A stretch of 24,144 nucleotides of DNA. It comes from Methanobacteriota archaeon. GTDB taxonomy: Archaea > Thermoplasmatota > Thermoplasmata > RBG-16-68-12. A model generated the notes under the pieces. It ran no database searches and was not told the origin of the DNA. It saw nothing but the letters and a program-made list of their open reading frames with translations. A program made the translations under genes and the position numbers. Numbering within the stretch: position 1 is the first letter of the stretch; every line of letters begins with the position of its first letter. The stretch lies in the NCBI GenBank assembly GCA_005878325.1, contig VBMR01000122.1, positions 1 to 24,144 on the forward strand, given 5' to 3'. Positions 1 to 6,744 of this stretch are shown here, one piece after another.

Positions 1-428
1 CATCGGTCCGTTGGTCGATAACGACGCAGGACTTCGATCGCCCACTGCACTTTCCGGAACTCATCCGGGTCGCCGCCGCGGTCTGGGTGGAACTTTCGGG
101 CGCGGGCGCGATAGGCCGATTCGATCGCGGCCTTGGAGGGCCACCCGCGGCCGAACCGCGGCGGATGGACCCGCACGTCCTCGAACCCGAGGATGCGGAG
201 GGCGGCGGCGATCCCTTTCGTCTGCAGGTAGAACTCTCGCAGATCCGAGAAGATGCCGCCCGACTCGTGGCCTCCTTCGATGCTGTACCGCTTGTGGTCC
301 CGCCCGATCGCGGTCCCACCACGGTGGTCGTGGCCGCAGGCGAAGCAGAAGAACCGGTCCGCCACGCCTCCCAAATCGAGGGCCCACCGGATAGCCTCTC
401 GGGTCGCAGAGGCAAAGGTTATTCGCAC
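1..428 (-). CDS. J-domain (DnaJ-like) protein, cut by the left edge
   Basis: The minus strand is open from a GTG at 428 to the window edge, about 142 codons without a stop, so the C-terminus is missing. The N-terminal half has a CxxC pair followed by histidines (FCFACGHDH, about residues 23-31). The C-terminal half carries the J-domain signature: a helix with AYRARARKFHPDRGG containing the HPD tripeptide that stimulates Hsp70 ATPase in this family, then DPDEFRKVQWAIEVLRRY. It is therefore probably a J-domain co-chaperone or a J-like protein with a small metal-binding module; whether it partners DnaK cannot be seen. The GTG start is chosen because it is the last in-frame start before the divergent cdc6 gene, 20 bp away. 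Other frames here (61-387 minus, 87-524 plus) look like shadows with no recognisable domain. Confidence 0.72.
   Translation of the reverse strand, partial: MRITFASATREAIRWALDLGGVADRFFCFACGHDHRGGTAIGRDHKRYSIEGGHESGGIFSDLREFYLQTKGIAAALRILGFEDVRVHPPRFGRGWPSKAAIESAYRARARKFHPDRGGDPDEFRKVQWAIEVLRRYRPTDR
418..424 (+). promoter_or_regulatory. TATA-like box of cdc6
   Basis: The AT-rich core gttattc stands out in GC-rich surroundings and is centred about 28 bp upstream of the GTG at 449, the spacing expected for an archaeal leaderless transcript. It lies inside the first codons of the divergent J-domain gene. Confidence 0.45.
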
Positions 429-448
429 CTGCTGCGTTCGCATCGCTC

Positions 449-1618
449 GTGTCGTTTCAGGCAGGCCCTTCCGTCTTCAAGGACCAGGGGAAACTGTCGT
501 TCGACTATCTCCCGGACAAGATGATCCACCGGGAGGCACAGACCCAGCGGCTCTTCAGCCTGCTCCGGCCGATCATCGAGGCGGGCGCGTCGAGCAACGC
601 GTTCCTGTACGGGGCCGTCGGCACGGGTAAGACCCACACCGCGAAGCGGTTCTGTTTGGATTTCAAGAAGCACGCCGGGGAAAAAGACCGCGCGGTCGAC
701 TGGAACCTCGTGAACTGCCGCCAGAGGATGGGGGACGACGCCGTCCTGTTGCGGCTCCTGCAACACTTCGACCCGCACTTCCCGGAACGGGGGTTCTCGA
801 TCGCGGAGAAGTTGGAGAGCCTCCGGAAGCACCTCGAGAAACACAAACTCCACTTCATCGTCATCCTGGACGAGGTGGACGCCCTCCTGAAGAAGAGCGG
901 CGCGGACCTGATCTACTCCTTCGCTCGGATCGCGGAGGAGGCCACCGCGGCCAAGGGAAACATCTCGATGATTTTGATTTCCCAACGGCCGAACGCCCTC
1001 GAGTACATGGACGCCGCGGCCCTGAGTACGTTCCGCCGCACGAATGTGGTCGAGTTCCCTCGCTACGATCGGAAGGAGCTGGAGGACATCGTCCGGACCC
1101 GCGTCTCGCTCGCGCTGCATCCGGGCACCGTGGGCGAGGATTTGATCGAGTTGATCGCGGACATCGCGTCCGAGTTCGGGGACGCCCGGTATTCGATTGA
1201 ACTCCTGGAGAAGGCGGGCATGCTGGCGGACGAGGAGCATGCGGAGGAGGTCGCCGCCGAGCACATCCGAGGAGCGAAAGCCCATGTCCATCCGATCGAC
1301 GTCGAGGAACGGCTCGGGCTCCTCGATGCCCCGAAGAAGCTCGTCCTCCTGTCGATAGCTCGGAAGAGCCGCAAGAAGGCGTACATCACGATGGGCGACG
1401 CCGAGAATGCCTACGCGGTCGTGTGCGAGGAGTACCACGCGAAACCGCGGGCCCACACCCAGTTCTGGAAATACGTGAAAGAACTCGACGCCCTCGGGCT
1501 CGTCGATACGAAACTCAGCGGGAAAGGGGAGGTCGGCAAGACGACGCTCATCTCCCTCCCGGAGATTCCGGCGAAGGTCTTGGCCGATAATCTCGAACGA
1601 AGCTTGAAGCGGCGGTAG
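449..1618 (+). CDS. cdc6: Orc1/Cdc6 family AAA+ ATPase
   Basis: The 389-residue protein has the length and order of archaeal Orc1/Cdc6: an N-terminal arm (VFKDQGKLSFDYLPD), a Walker A motif GAVGTGKT near residues 55-62, a Walker B motif FIVILDEVDAL near 136-146, an arginine-rich segment after sensor 1 (STFRRTNVVEFPRYD), and a C-terminal winged-helix region from about 300 onward (HTQFWKYVKELDALGLVDTKL). Family members bind origins and load the MCM helicase; some paralogues act as regulators instead. The sensor-1 stretch reads ILISQRPNALEYM where the usual archaeal form has an SN pair, so this may be a divergent paralogue. The GTG start fits a TATA-like box 28 bp upstream. It is followed 18 bp later by a DUF835 gene on the same strand. 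Confidence 0.9.
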   Translation: MSFQAGPSVFKDQGKLSFDYLPDKMIHREAQTQRLFSLLRPIIEAGASSNAFLYGAVGTGKTHTAKRFCLDFKKHAGEKDRAVDWNLVNCRQRMGDDAVLLRLLQHFDPHFPERGFSIAEKLESLRKHLEKHKLHFIVILDEVDALLKKSGADLIYSFARIAEEATAAKGNISMILISQRPNALEYMDAAALSTFRRTNVVEFPRYDRKELEDIVRTRVSLALHPGTVGEDLIELIADIASEFGDARYSIELLEKAGMLADEEHAEEVAAEHIRGAKAHVHPIDVEERLGLLDAPKKLVLLSIARKSRKKAYITMGDAENAYAVVCEEYHAKPRAHTQFWKYVKELDALGLVDTKLSGKGEVGKTTLISLPEIPAKVLADNLERSLKRR

Positions 1619-1636
1619 GTCCTATGGAGAAAGGCA

Positions 1637-2224
1637 ATGGGATGGGTACAACCCGAGGAAAGGGCGATGGGCACCGAAGCTGAGTCCGTCCGCTCGGGCG
1701 CGCCCCTCGACATGGAGAAGGGCGTCTGCTATCTGGTCAAAGAGAAGAAACCGGAGATGAGCTACCGCCTCTTCGAGAGTCTCGTGGCACAAAAGATCCC
1801 GGGGCTGTGCATCACGCGCCAGTACCCGGAGCGCGTTCGCCGCGAGCGCGGGGTATCCGACGTCCGGGTGATCTGGCTCAGCCACACCCCCGGAGAGGAC
1901 TTCCACAACCCGACGGCGATCGGCACGCTCGCGAAGGTGATCCAGAAATTCATCGAAGACAACAACGGGGAAGGCGTCGTCCTCTTGGACGGCCTCGAGT
2001 ACCTGATCATCAACAACGGATTCCTCCAGACGCTCATGTTTGTCGAGCACGTGAACGAGTTCGTCATGCAGCGCCGGGCCATCATCGTCATTCCCGTCAG
2101 CCCGGAGACCTTGGAGGAGAAGGAGCTCGCCCTCTTGGAGCGGAATCTGAAGGTTTTGGAGTCTCCCGTCCTCCGAACGGACCTCGAGGCCCGCGAAGTG
2201 AGCCGCCTTCTGGACTCCTACTGA
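1637..2224 (+). CDS. DUF835 domain protein
   Basis: This 195-residue protein matches the DUF835 pattern. It has CYLVKEKKPEMSYRLFESL near residues 35-53, an ITRQYPERVR segment, VIWLSHTPGEDFHNPTAIGTL, a buried acidic strand GVVLLDGLEYLIINNGF near 115-130, and IIVIPVSPETLEEKELALLERNL. The family is common in Thermoplasmata, often attached to signalling modules, and has no settled biochemical role; the fold resembles P-loop-like alpha/beta domains but no Walker A is visible here. Here it stands alone, 18 bp downstream of cdc6 and probably co-transcribed. Two starts are possible: ATG 1637 (after GGAG) and ATG 1667 (after GAGG). The end overlaps the convergent DHH gene by 7 bp. Confidence 0.82.
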   Translation: MGWVQPEERAMGTEAESVRSGAPLDMEKGVCYLVKEKKPEMSYRLFESLVAQKIPGLCITRQYPERVRRERGVSDVRVIWLSHTPGEDFHNPTAIGTLAKVIQKFIEDNNGEGVVLLDGLEYLIINNGFLQTLMFVEHVNEFVMQRRAIIVIPVSPETLEEKELALLERNLKVLESPVLRTDLEAREVSRLLDSY

Positions 2225-3585
2225 GACTCCGAAGAACCGCCGAGTTGCCGGCCCACGATCTCATCGACCAGGGTCAGGAACTTGTCTTCCTTCCCCTTGG
2301 GGACCGTCGCACCGGAGGCGATGTTGTGCCCACCCCCGTTCCCGTCCACTTCGACCGCGGCGTCCCGCAGCGCGACGGCAAGGTCCACTCCGGCGGCGAT
2401 CATGGCGCGCGTGGCGCGGGCGGAGACCTTCGTGACGCCGTTGAGGACACTCAATCCGAGGGTCGGCTTCGACTGGTCGAAGAAGAACAACATCCCGGTC
2501 CCCGCGATCGATCCCGCGAGGCTCGCGTCGTCGGAATAGAAGAACTGGATGTGCTTCTTCGTGAAGAGCCCTTTCTTCTCGAGTCCGACGAGAATCTCGA
2601 GCACCTTGGCCGTGTACTCCTCCAGAAGCTTCTCCGCTTTCCCGAGGGCTTCCCGGTCGCCGAGGCATACGGCCATTCCGAGGGCCTCTTGTCCGAGCCG
2701 ATCGCAGCTGTTCACGAGAGCCTCGAGATCCTGCCCGTACATCTGGTCCGGCTCGATCCAATACCGGTCCTCGACGAGGACATCCACCGCCTCGGGTGCG
2801 GCGCCTTGTTCGACGAGACGCACCGCGAGGGCGGAAGTGAGCCTGCGGCGGTCTGCGGCACTGAGTTCCCGCACCGCCACATCGGGATCGAAGCCGCCGC
2901 TCCGAAGGAAATCCGCCGCCGCGTCGGGTCGCCCGGAGAGTCCGCGGAAGTACGGTTCGACCGATTGGCCGAGGGCCTTCTTCAGGGGGAGATCCCGCAG
3001 CGCGAGCCGTCGCTCCGGGACGAGGATCTTCCGCTCGACCGCCTCTCCGAACAGGGCCGCATTCACCCCGATGAAACCGCCGATGGCCTGCTTGTCCCCG
3101 ATCGCCCCCGCGATCGCGGGCCCTGCCAGGTCCCAGTTCGCTTCGTCCAGGACGAGGGAGAAAAGCCACGTCGTCGTCGCGCCACACATCGCCCGCGCGC
3201 CATCGACCCCCGCGAGATGCGGGTTCACGTGGGCGACCTTGTCCGAGTCGCGGATCGGCTTGTGGTGGTCCAGGACGACGACCGGATATGGCAGGGCCTC
3301 GAGGAGGTCCAGCTGTGCGGAGCCCATGTCGCTCACGATGAGCAATTCGTTCGTCTCCTCCCGCAACCGCGCGGCGGAGGTCCGGTCCAACGCATGCGTC
3401 ATGGACACGTGGACCCTCTTGCCCCGGCGCATGAGGGCTCGAGCGAGGATCGCGGCAGACGTCGTACCGTCCGGGTCGTAGTGGCAGAAGACGCGGACCC
3501 GGGACACACCGTCGACGAGTTCCGACGCTTTGCGAACGCGATCGAGGAGGCCCTGCGGCGCCAGGTCTTCCAGGCGCGTCACCAT
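2218..3585 (-). CDS. DHH-family phosphoesterase, archaeal RecJ-like nuclease
   Basis: All diagnostic DHH/DHHA1 motifs are present in 455 residues: motif I HYDPDGTTSAAI (about 34-45), motif II VSDMGS, the namesake LDHHKP (about 105-110), motif IV AIGDKQAIGG, and the C-terminal substrate-binding GNGGGHNIASG (about 420-430). These acidic and histidine residues bind two metal ions in RecJ-like exonucleases and nanoRNases. Archaeal relatives include GAN, the GINS-associated 5'-3' ssDNA exonuclease; assignment to that exact subfamily is inference. The ATG at 3585 is chosen because it begins 8 bp after the S15 stop, with an AGGTGG ribosome-binding sequence overlapping that stop. The same frame is open further upstream but only as a shadow of S15. 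The 3' end overlaps DUF835 convergently. Confidence 0.9.
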   Translation of the reverse strand: MVTRLEDLAPQGLLDRVRKASELVDGVSRVRVFCHYDPDGTTSAAILARALMRRGKRVHVSMTHALDRTSAARLREETNELLIVSDMGSAQLDLLEALPYPVVVLDHHKPIRDSDKVAHVNPHLAGVDGARAMCGATTTWLFSLVLDEANWDLAGPAIAGAIGDKQAIGGFIGVNAALFGEAVERKILVPERRLALRDLPLKKALGQSVEPYFRGLSGRPDAAADFLRSGGFDPDVAVRELSAADRRRLTSALAVRLVEQGAAPEAVDVLVEDRYWIEPDQMYGQDLEALVNSCDRLGQEALGMAVCLGDREALGKAEKLLEEYTAKVLEILVGLEKKGLFTKKHIQFFYSDDASLAGSIAGTGMLFFFDQSKPTLGLSVLNGVTKVSARATRAMIAAGVDLAVALRDAAVEVDGNGGGHNIASGATVPKGKEDKFLTLVDEIVGRQLGGSSESQ

Positions 3586-3593
3586 CGGGCCAC

Positions 3594-4049
3594 CTACTTC
3601 ACTTGGAGCTCCGTATCCTTGGAGGAGTACTGCCAGCTCTCGGGAAGGACGCCGTGTTCCTTGTAGTACCGCGAAAGCCGGCGGATCTTCGATTCGATCA
3701 GCTGGAGGCCCCGCTTGTTGCTGAGATCTTTCCCGTGATCCTTCAGGTGAGTCTGCAGGTTGGTCGCCCGGCGGATCAAACCGACGAGGTCGTCCGGGAT
3801 CGCGATCTTCGCCCCCTTCGAACGCAGGATCTCGGTGACACTGCGGCCCGTCGCGAGTCGGACGTTCGGCACGCCGAGCCCGTCGCGAAGCCGGGTGCCA
3901 ATCGCGGCGGCGGAAAGCCCTTCCTGATGGAGCCGCAGGATCGTCGCCTCGAGATCCTCCTTTTCGGCCACGACCCATTTCGGGTTCGCCTTGAGGAAGG
4001 GTCGCGTGGAACCGCTTCGGCCTTTGCGTTTCGCATGGAGGCGGGCCAT
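3594..4049 (-). CDS. rpsO: Small ribosomal subunit protein uS15, archaeal type
   Basis: The 151-residue product is the typical archaeal/eukaryotic S15 (S13e-like): N-terminus MARLHAKRKGRSGSTRP, a central GLGVPNVRLATGRSVTEIL, and the conserved 16S rRNA-binding core with DLSNKRGLQLIESKIRRLSRYYKEHGVLP near residues 105-140. It binds the central domain of 16S rRNA early in 30S assembly. An upstream in-frame ATG at 4073 exists, but the TATA-like box at 4086-4092 predicts transcription from about 4063, inside that extension, so ATG 4049 with GAGG just upstream is preferred. The DHH gene follows 8 bp later, an S15-RecJ-like arrangement also known in other archaea. Confidence 0.95.
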   Translation of the reverse strand: MARLHAKRKGRSGSTRPFLKANPKWVVAEKEDLEATILRLHQEGLSAAAIGTRLRDGLGVPNVRLATGRSVTEILRSKGAKIAIPDDLVGLIRRATNLQTHLKDHGKDLSNKRGLQLIESKIRRLSRYYKEHGVLPESWQYSSKDTELQVK

Positions 4050-4085
4050 GGGGTCCTCGAAGGGGCGTTGCATACCGCGGGGACG

Positions 4086-4092
4086 TATTTAA
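4086..4092 (-). promoter_or_regulatory. TATA-like box of the rpsO-DHH operon
   Basis: On the minus strand the core reads TTAAATA. It is centred about 26 bp before an expected start site near 4063, giving a leader of roughly 14 nt that includes GAGG before ATG 4049. It overlaps the TAA stop of the upstream methyltransferase gene, so S15 has its own promoter. Confidence 0.5.
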
Positions 4093-4835
4093 GATTCGCC
4101 TCGACGCGCGACCGCCATAATCCGGAACGTGCTCGCGGTGACTCGCGTGAATCCCCTGCGGCCCGGCGGCGTCCCCGCGAACTCACCTGCGAGCGAGAGC
4201 CCCGACTCGCGAAGGAGAGAACCCATTTCCTGGCGCATGTACGTTCGAATCGCGTGGCGTTCGGTGAACCGGTCGACGACCCGGCGGCCTCGGACTACCA
4301 AGAAATGAAAATCGATTGCGAGGATCGACCGGCGCCGACCGAACGTGCCCTCGGAGAAACGCAGAACCTGCAACCCCTCGCTCGTACAATCCAACCAGGA
4401 CTGGATCCCTGGCCGGACCGCCGTCGTCTGCCAGTACTCGAAAACGAAGGGGCCTCGAGGCGCGAGATGCGACCGCACGCTGCGGAAACACCGAGCCGCC
4501 TCCGACCGACGGAGGTAGCCGAAACCACCGAACATGCAGATCGCGGCATCGAACGTTTGCGGGAGCCGGAAGGATTCCATCCCCGCGAGGACGAACCGGG
4601 GTCGGGGTTCCCCTCGTCCCGCTTTCTTCCGGGCGATCGAGAGCATCTCCGGGGATCGATCGACCCCGGTGACCTGGTATCCGCGATGGGCCAGAAGGAA
4701 ATCGTGATTCCCCGTGCCACAACCGAGGTCGAGGATGCTCGTCGGCGACACTCCATATCGCCGGAAGATTTTTTCGAGATAGTCCACGTCGGCCTCGTAA
4801 TCGACCACGTTCCGGTAGAGTAGTACCGTGCCCAC
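4089..4835 (-). CDS. Class I SAM-dependent methyltransferase, N-terminus possibly frameshifted
   Basis: The SAM-binding signature is clear: motif I ILDLGCGTGNHDFLL (about residues 34-48), the acidic motif II VTGVDRSPEMLSIARKKA, and the following FDAAICMFGGFGYL strand. This places the 248-residue protein in the broad Methyltransf_25/11 group; the substrate cannot be told. The family usually begins with a helix carrying a YYDxLY-like motif. Here the GTG start gives LLYRNVVDYEADVDYLEK, while the missing beginning (VYARWARYY) is readable just upstream in another frame from a GTG at 4846. A deletion of a few bases near 4822-4830 would explain this. The gene lies 63 bp downstream of flpA on the same strand and may be co-transcribed with it. 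Confidence 0.8.
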   Translation of the reverse strand: MGTVLLYRNVVDYEADVDYLEKIFRRYGVSPTSILDLGCGTGNHDFLLAHRGYQVTGVDRSPEMLSIARKKAGRGEPRPRFVLAGMESFRLPQTFDAAICMFGGFGYLRRSEAARCFRSVRSHLAPRGPFVFEYWQTTAVRPGIQSWLDCTSEGLQVLRFSEGTFGRRRSILAIDFHFLVVRGRRVVDRFTERHAIRTYMRQEMGSLLRESGLSLAGEFAGTPPGRRGFTRVTASTFRIMAVARRGES

Positions 4836-4898
4836 CGGGCGTACACCCGGCTCGCGGCGCGAGACACGCCGAGACGAAACCCGTCACGCCAGATGATG

Positions 4899-5561
4899 CT
4901 ACTCTTTCTGCACAACGAGGGCCGCGTGGTCCGTCTGATACGGCGCCAAAACACGAAGGTCCAGGACCTTGATGTCCGCCCCCTCGATTTTTCGCCGGGC
5001 GTCTTCGTATATGCTGGAGGGCCTCGCCGCCACATCTTCGGAACGAGCCTTGATCATCAAGTAACCGACTCCGCCAGGCCGGAGCCATTCGAAATTCTTC
5101 TGGAAAATCTCCTCCTGGTCCCGCTGCGCCACGTCCTGATAGAGCACGGAAACCGGCCCCACTCGGCTCCCGTATCCCTCCGGCTTTGCGGCGTCGTCGA
5201 GGATTGGCAAGACATTCGGTCGGCCCTCGGCCAGCTTCAACAGGTCTCGGAAGGAGCGGCGGGAGATCTCGACCGCCGCGATGGTCCCGTGTGAGCAGAC
5301 GTCGGAGAGATGGCTCACGGTCGTCCCGCTACCCGCGCCCAAGTAGAGGACCGATGCCGCCTCGCGGAACGGCCACACGCGCCCGCCGCACCGGAGGTAC
5401 GCGGCCAACTTGCTGCGGTTCGCGTCCCAGCGACGGTATTCGACTCCGCCTTCGACGGAACGGCCCTCTCCATATACGGACGTGCCCGGGACGAGATTCC
5501 GTGTGAGGAGCCAGGGCCCATCCGTATACACGCCCTCCCATTCCGTCGGGCGGATTGCCAT
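4899..5561 (-). CDS. flpA: Fibrillarin-like rRNA/tRNA 2'-O-methyltransferase
   Basis: The 220-residue protein has the archaeal fibrillarin layout: an N-terminal domain with LLTRNLVPGTSVYGE (about 19-33) and EYRRWDANRSKLAAYL, then motif I VLYLGAGSGTTVSHLSDV (about 72-89), an acidic strand IAAVEISRRSFRDLL, VGPVSVLYQDVAQRDQEEIF and a C-terminal LAPYQTDHAALVVQKE. FlpA is the catalytic subunit of the box C/D ribonucleoprotein, using SAM to methylate ribose 2'-OH groups at guide-RNA-selected sites together with Nop5 and L7Ae. The partner gene nop5, usually immediately adjacent in archaea, is not found here. ATG 5561 is supported by a TATA-like box about 25 bp upstream, implying a leaderless transcript. 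Confidence 0.93.
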   Translation of the reverse strand: MAIRPTEWEGVYTDGPWLLTRNLVPGTSVYGEGRSVEGGVEYRRWDANRSKLAAYLRCGGRVWPFREAASVLYLGAGSGTTVSHLSDVCSHGTIAAVEISRRSFRDLLKLAEGRPNVLPILDDAAKPEGYGSRVGPVSVLYQDVAQRDQEEIFQKNFEWLRPGGVGYLMIKARSEDVAARPSSIYEDARRKIEGADIKVLDLRVLAPYQTDHAALVVQKE

Positions 5562-5581
5562 CGGAGCGTCGATGGAACCGC

Positions 5582-5589
5582 GGATAATG
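5582..5589 (-). promoter_or_regulatory. TATA-like box of flpA
   Basis: The minus strand reads CATTATCC, centred about 25 bp upstream of ATG 5561. It sits in the 61-bp gap after the TPR operon and indicates a separate promoter for flpA with little or no leader. Confidence 0.4.
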
Positions 5590-5622
5590 AGTCTTCGCGG
5601 CTGCGCCTGGGGCCAGCTGATT

Positions 5623-6744
5623 CTACGGCATCTCGGTGGAGGGGGGCGCGGGGCTGTCGTCCTTCGGACGCGCGGATTTCTTCGTCGTCTTGGCCGTCTT
5701 GGTCGGCTTGCCCGCGGCCTTCTTCGGTTTCGCGGACTTCGCTTTCGTCAATCGTGCGAGCCGATCCAGGCCCGCGAGCGCCTCCGGGTCCTCCGGACGA
5801 AGGCGGAGCGCCTGCTCATATGCCCGAACGGCTTCCGCCCGGTCCCTTGTGCCTTCCAAGGCTTTCCCGAGATTCAACAGAATCCGCGGGGATTCGAATA
5901 ACTTCGCGGCCCGCTTCAAGTTCGTGGCGGCCGACTTGCGGTTGCCCATCGACAGATATGCGATGCCGAGGTTGTTCAGCGCATCCGCCCGCTGCGGATC
6001 CCGCCCGAGGGTCTCCCGTAGAACATCGATTGCCTCCCTCGTCCGACCCGCGACAAGGAGGGCGACTCCCTCGTCCGCCATGGCGTCGAGGTCGGTCGGA
6101 TCCTGGCGGGTGGCTTCCCGAAGGGCGTCCGCCGCGGCCGCGGGGTGGCCGGCCCGCAGCAATGAACGACCGAGGGTTCGACGAAGGCCTTGCGCCTCCG
6201 GATGCAAATCCACCGCGGTCTGCAGGACCTTCGTGGACTCCTCCTCGAATCCCGCACGCTTCAGGAACGAGGCCTTCATCAGGAGTCCGCGGAGATCGCC
6301 CGGCCGGGTCGCGAGGAACCGATCGAAGGCTTGCGCGGCTCCGTCGAAGTTGCCTCCGGCGACCAGAGCCTCCGCCCGATGCAAGTTCCCCGATGGATCG
6401 CCCATCGCGGTCGCGCGGGAGAATGACTTCGCGGCCTCTGGGAAGAGCCCGCTCGACACCTGTGCGTAGCCCAGGCCGACCCAGGGGGCCGGCGCGTCCA
6501 GATGGATCGTCGACTCCCACACCCGCACCGCGAGGTCCGGATGGTTGAGACGCAACAACAGGGCGGCCTGATGTTCCCGTGCCGGCCGCCAAGAAGGCGC
6601 CGGGGACCGCCGACGGACGTGGTCCGCAACGCGCATCCGAACGATCGCGCTCCGACCTTTGGGATTCAGTCCAAGGTCTGAGCACATCTGCTGGAGGGAG
6701 GGCCAGTCCGCATGCTCGACTTCCGCGAGGGAGGGCCCGCTCAT
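5623..6744 (-). CDS. TPR protein with SAP-like N-terminus and lysine-rich tail
   Basis: This 373-residue protein starts at ATG 6744, whose ATGA overlaps the stop of the preceding TPR gene; the longer upstream frame is a shadow. Residues about 11-45 (WPSLQQMCSDLGLNPKGRSA onward) resemble a SAP/HeH DNA-binding helix-extension-helix. Residues about 55-325 are tandem tetratricopeptide repeats, for example ADALNNLGIAYLSMGNRKSA and AVRAYEQALRLRPEDPEAL, forming a helical protein-binding solenoid. The last 45 residues (from LTKAKSAKPKKAAGKPTK) are rich in Lys, Ala and Pro, like histone H1 or bacterial HU tails. No membrane segment or signal peptide is seen. It is the last gene of a three-gene operon. 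A role at DNA or RNA is inferred from the flanking modules; no enzyme domain is visible. Confidence 0.82.
   Translation of the reverse strand: MSGPSLAEVEHADWPSLQQMCSDLGLNPKGRSAIVRMRVADHVRRRSPAPSWRPAREHQAALLLRLNHPDLAVRVWESTIHLDAPAPWVGLGYAQVSSGLFPEAAKSFSRATAMGDPSGNLHRAEALVAGGNFDGAAQAFDRFLATRPGDLRGLLMKASFLKRAGFEEESTKVLQTAVDLHPEAQGLRRTLGRSLLRAGHPAAAADALREATRQDPTDLDAMADEGVALLVAGRTREAIDVLRETLGRDPQRADALNNLGIAYLSMGNRKSAATNLKRAAKLFESPRILLNLGKALEGTRDRAEAVRAYEQALRLRPEDPEALAGLDRLARLTKAKSAKPKKAAGKPTKTAKTTKKSARPKDDSPAPPSTEMP

Noticed and set aside
400..460. Replication origin next to cdc6
   Set aside because: The gap to the divergent gene is only 20 bp, with no origin recognition box repeats or extended AT-rich unwinding element.
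1807..3666. Long plus-strand open frame (619 codons) across DUF835 and the DHH gene
   Set aside because: It overlaps two confidently identified genes, has low-complexity charged sequence and no domain.
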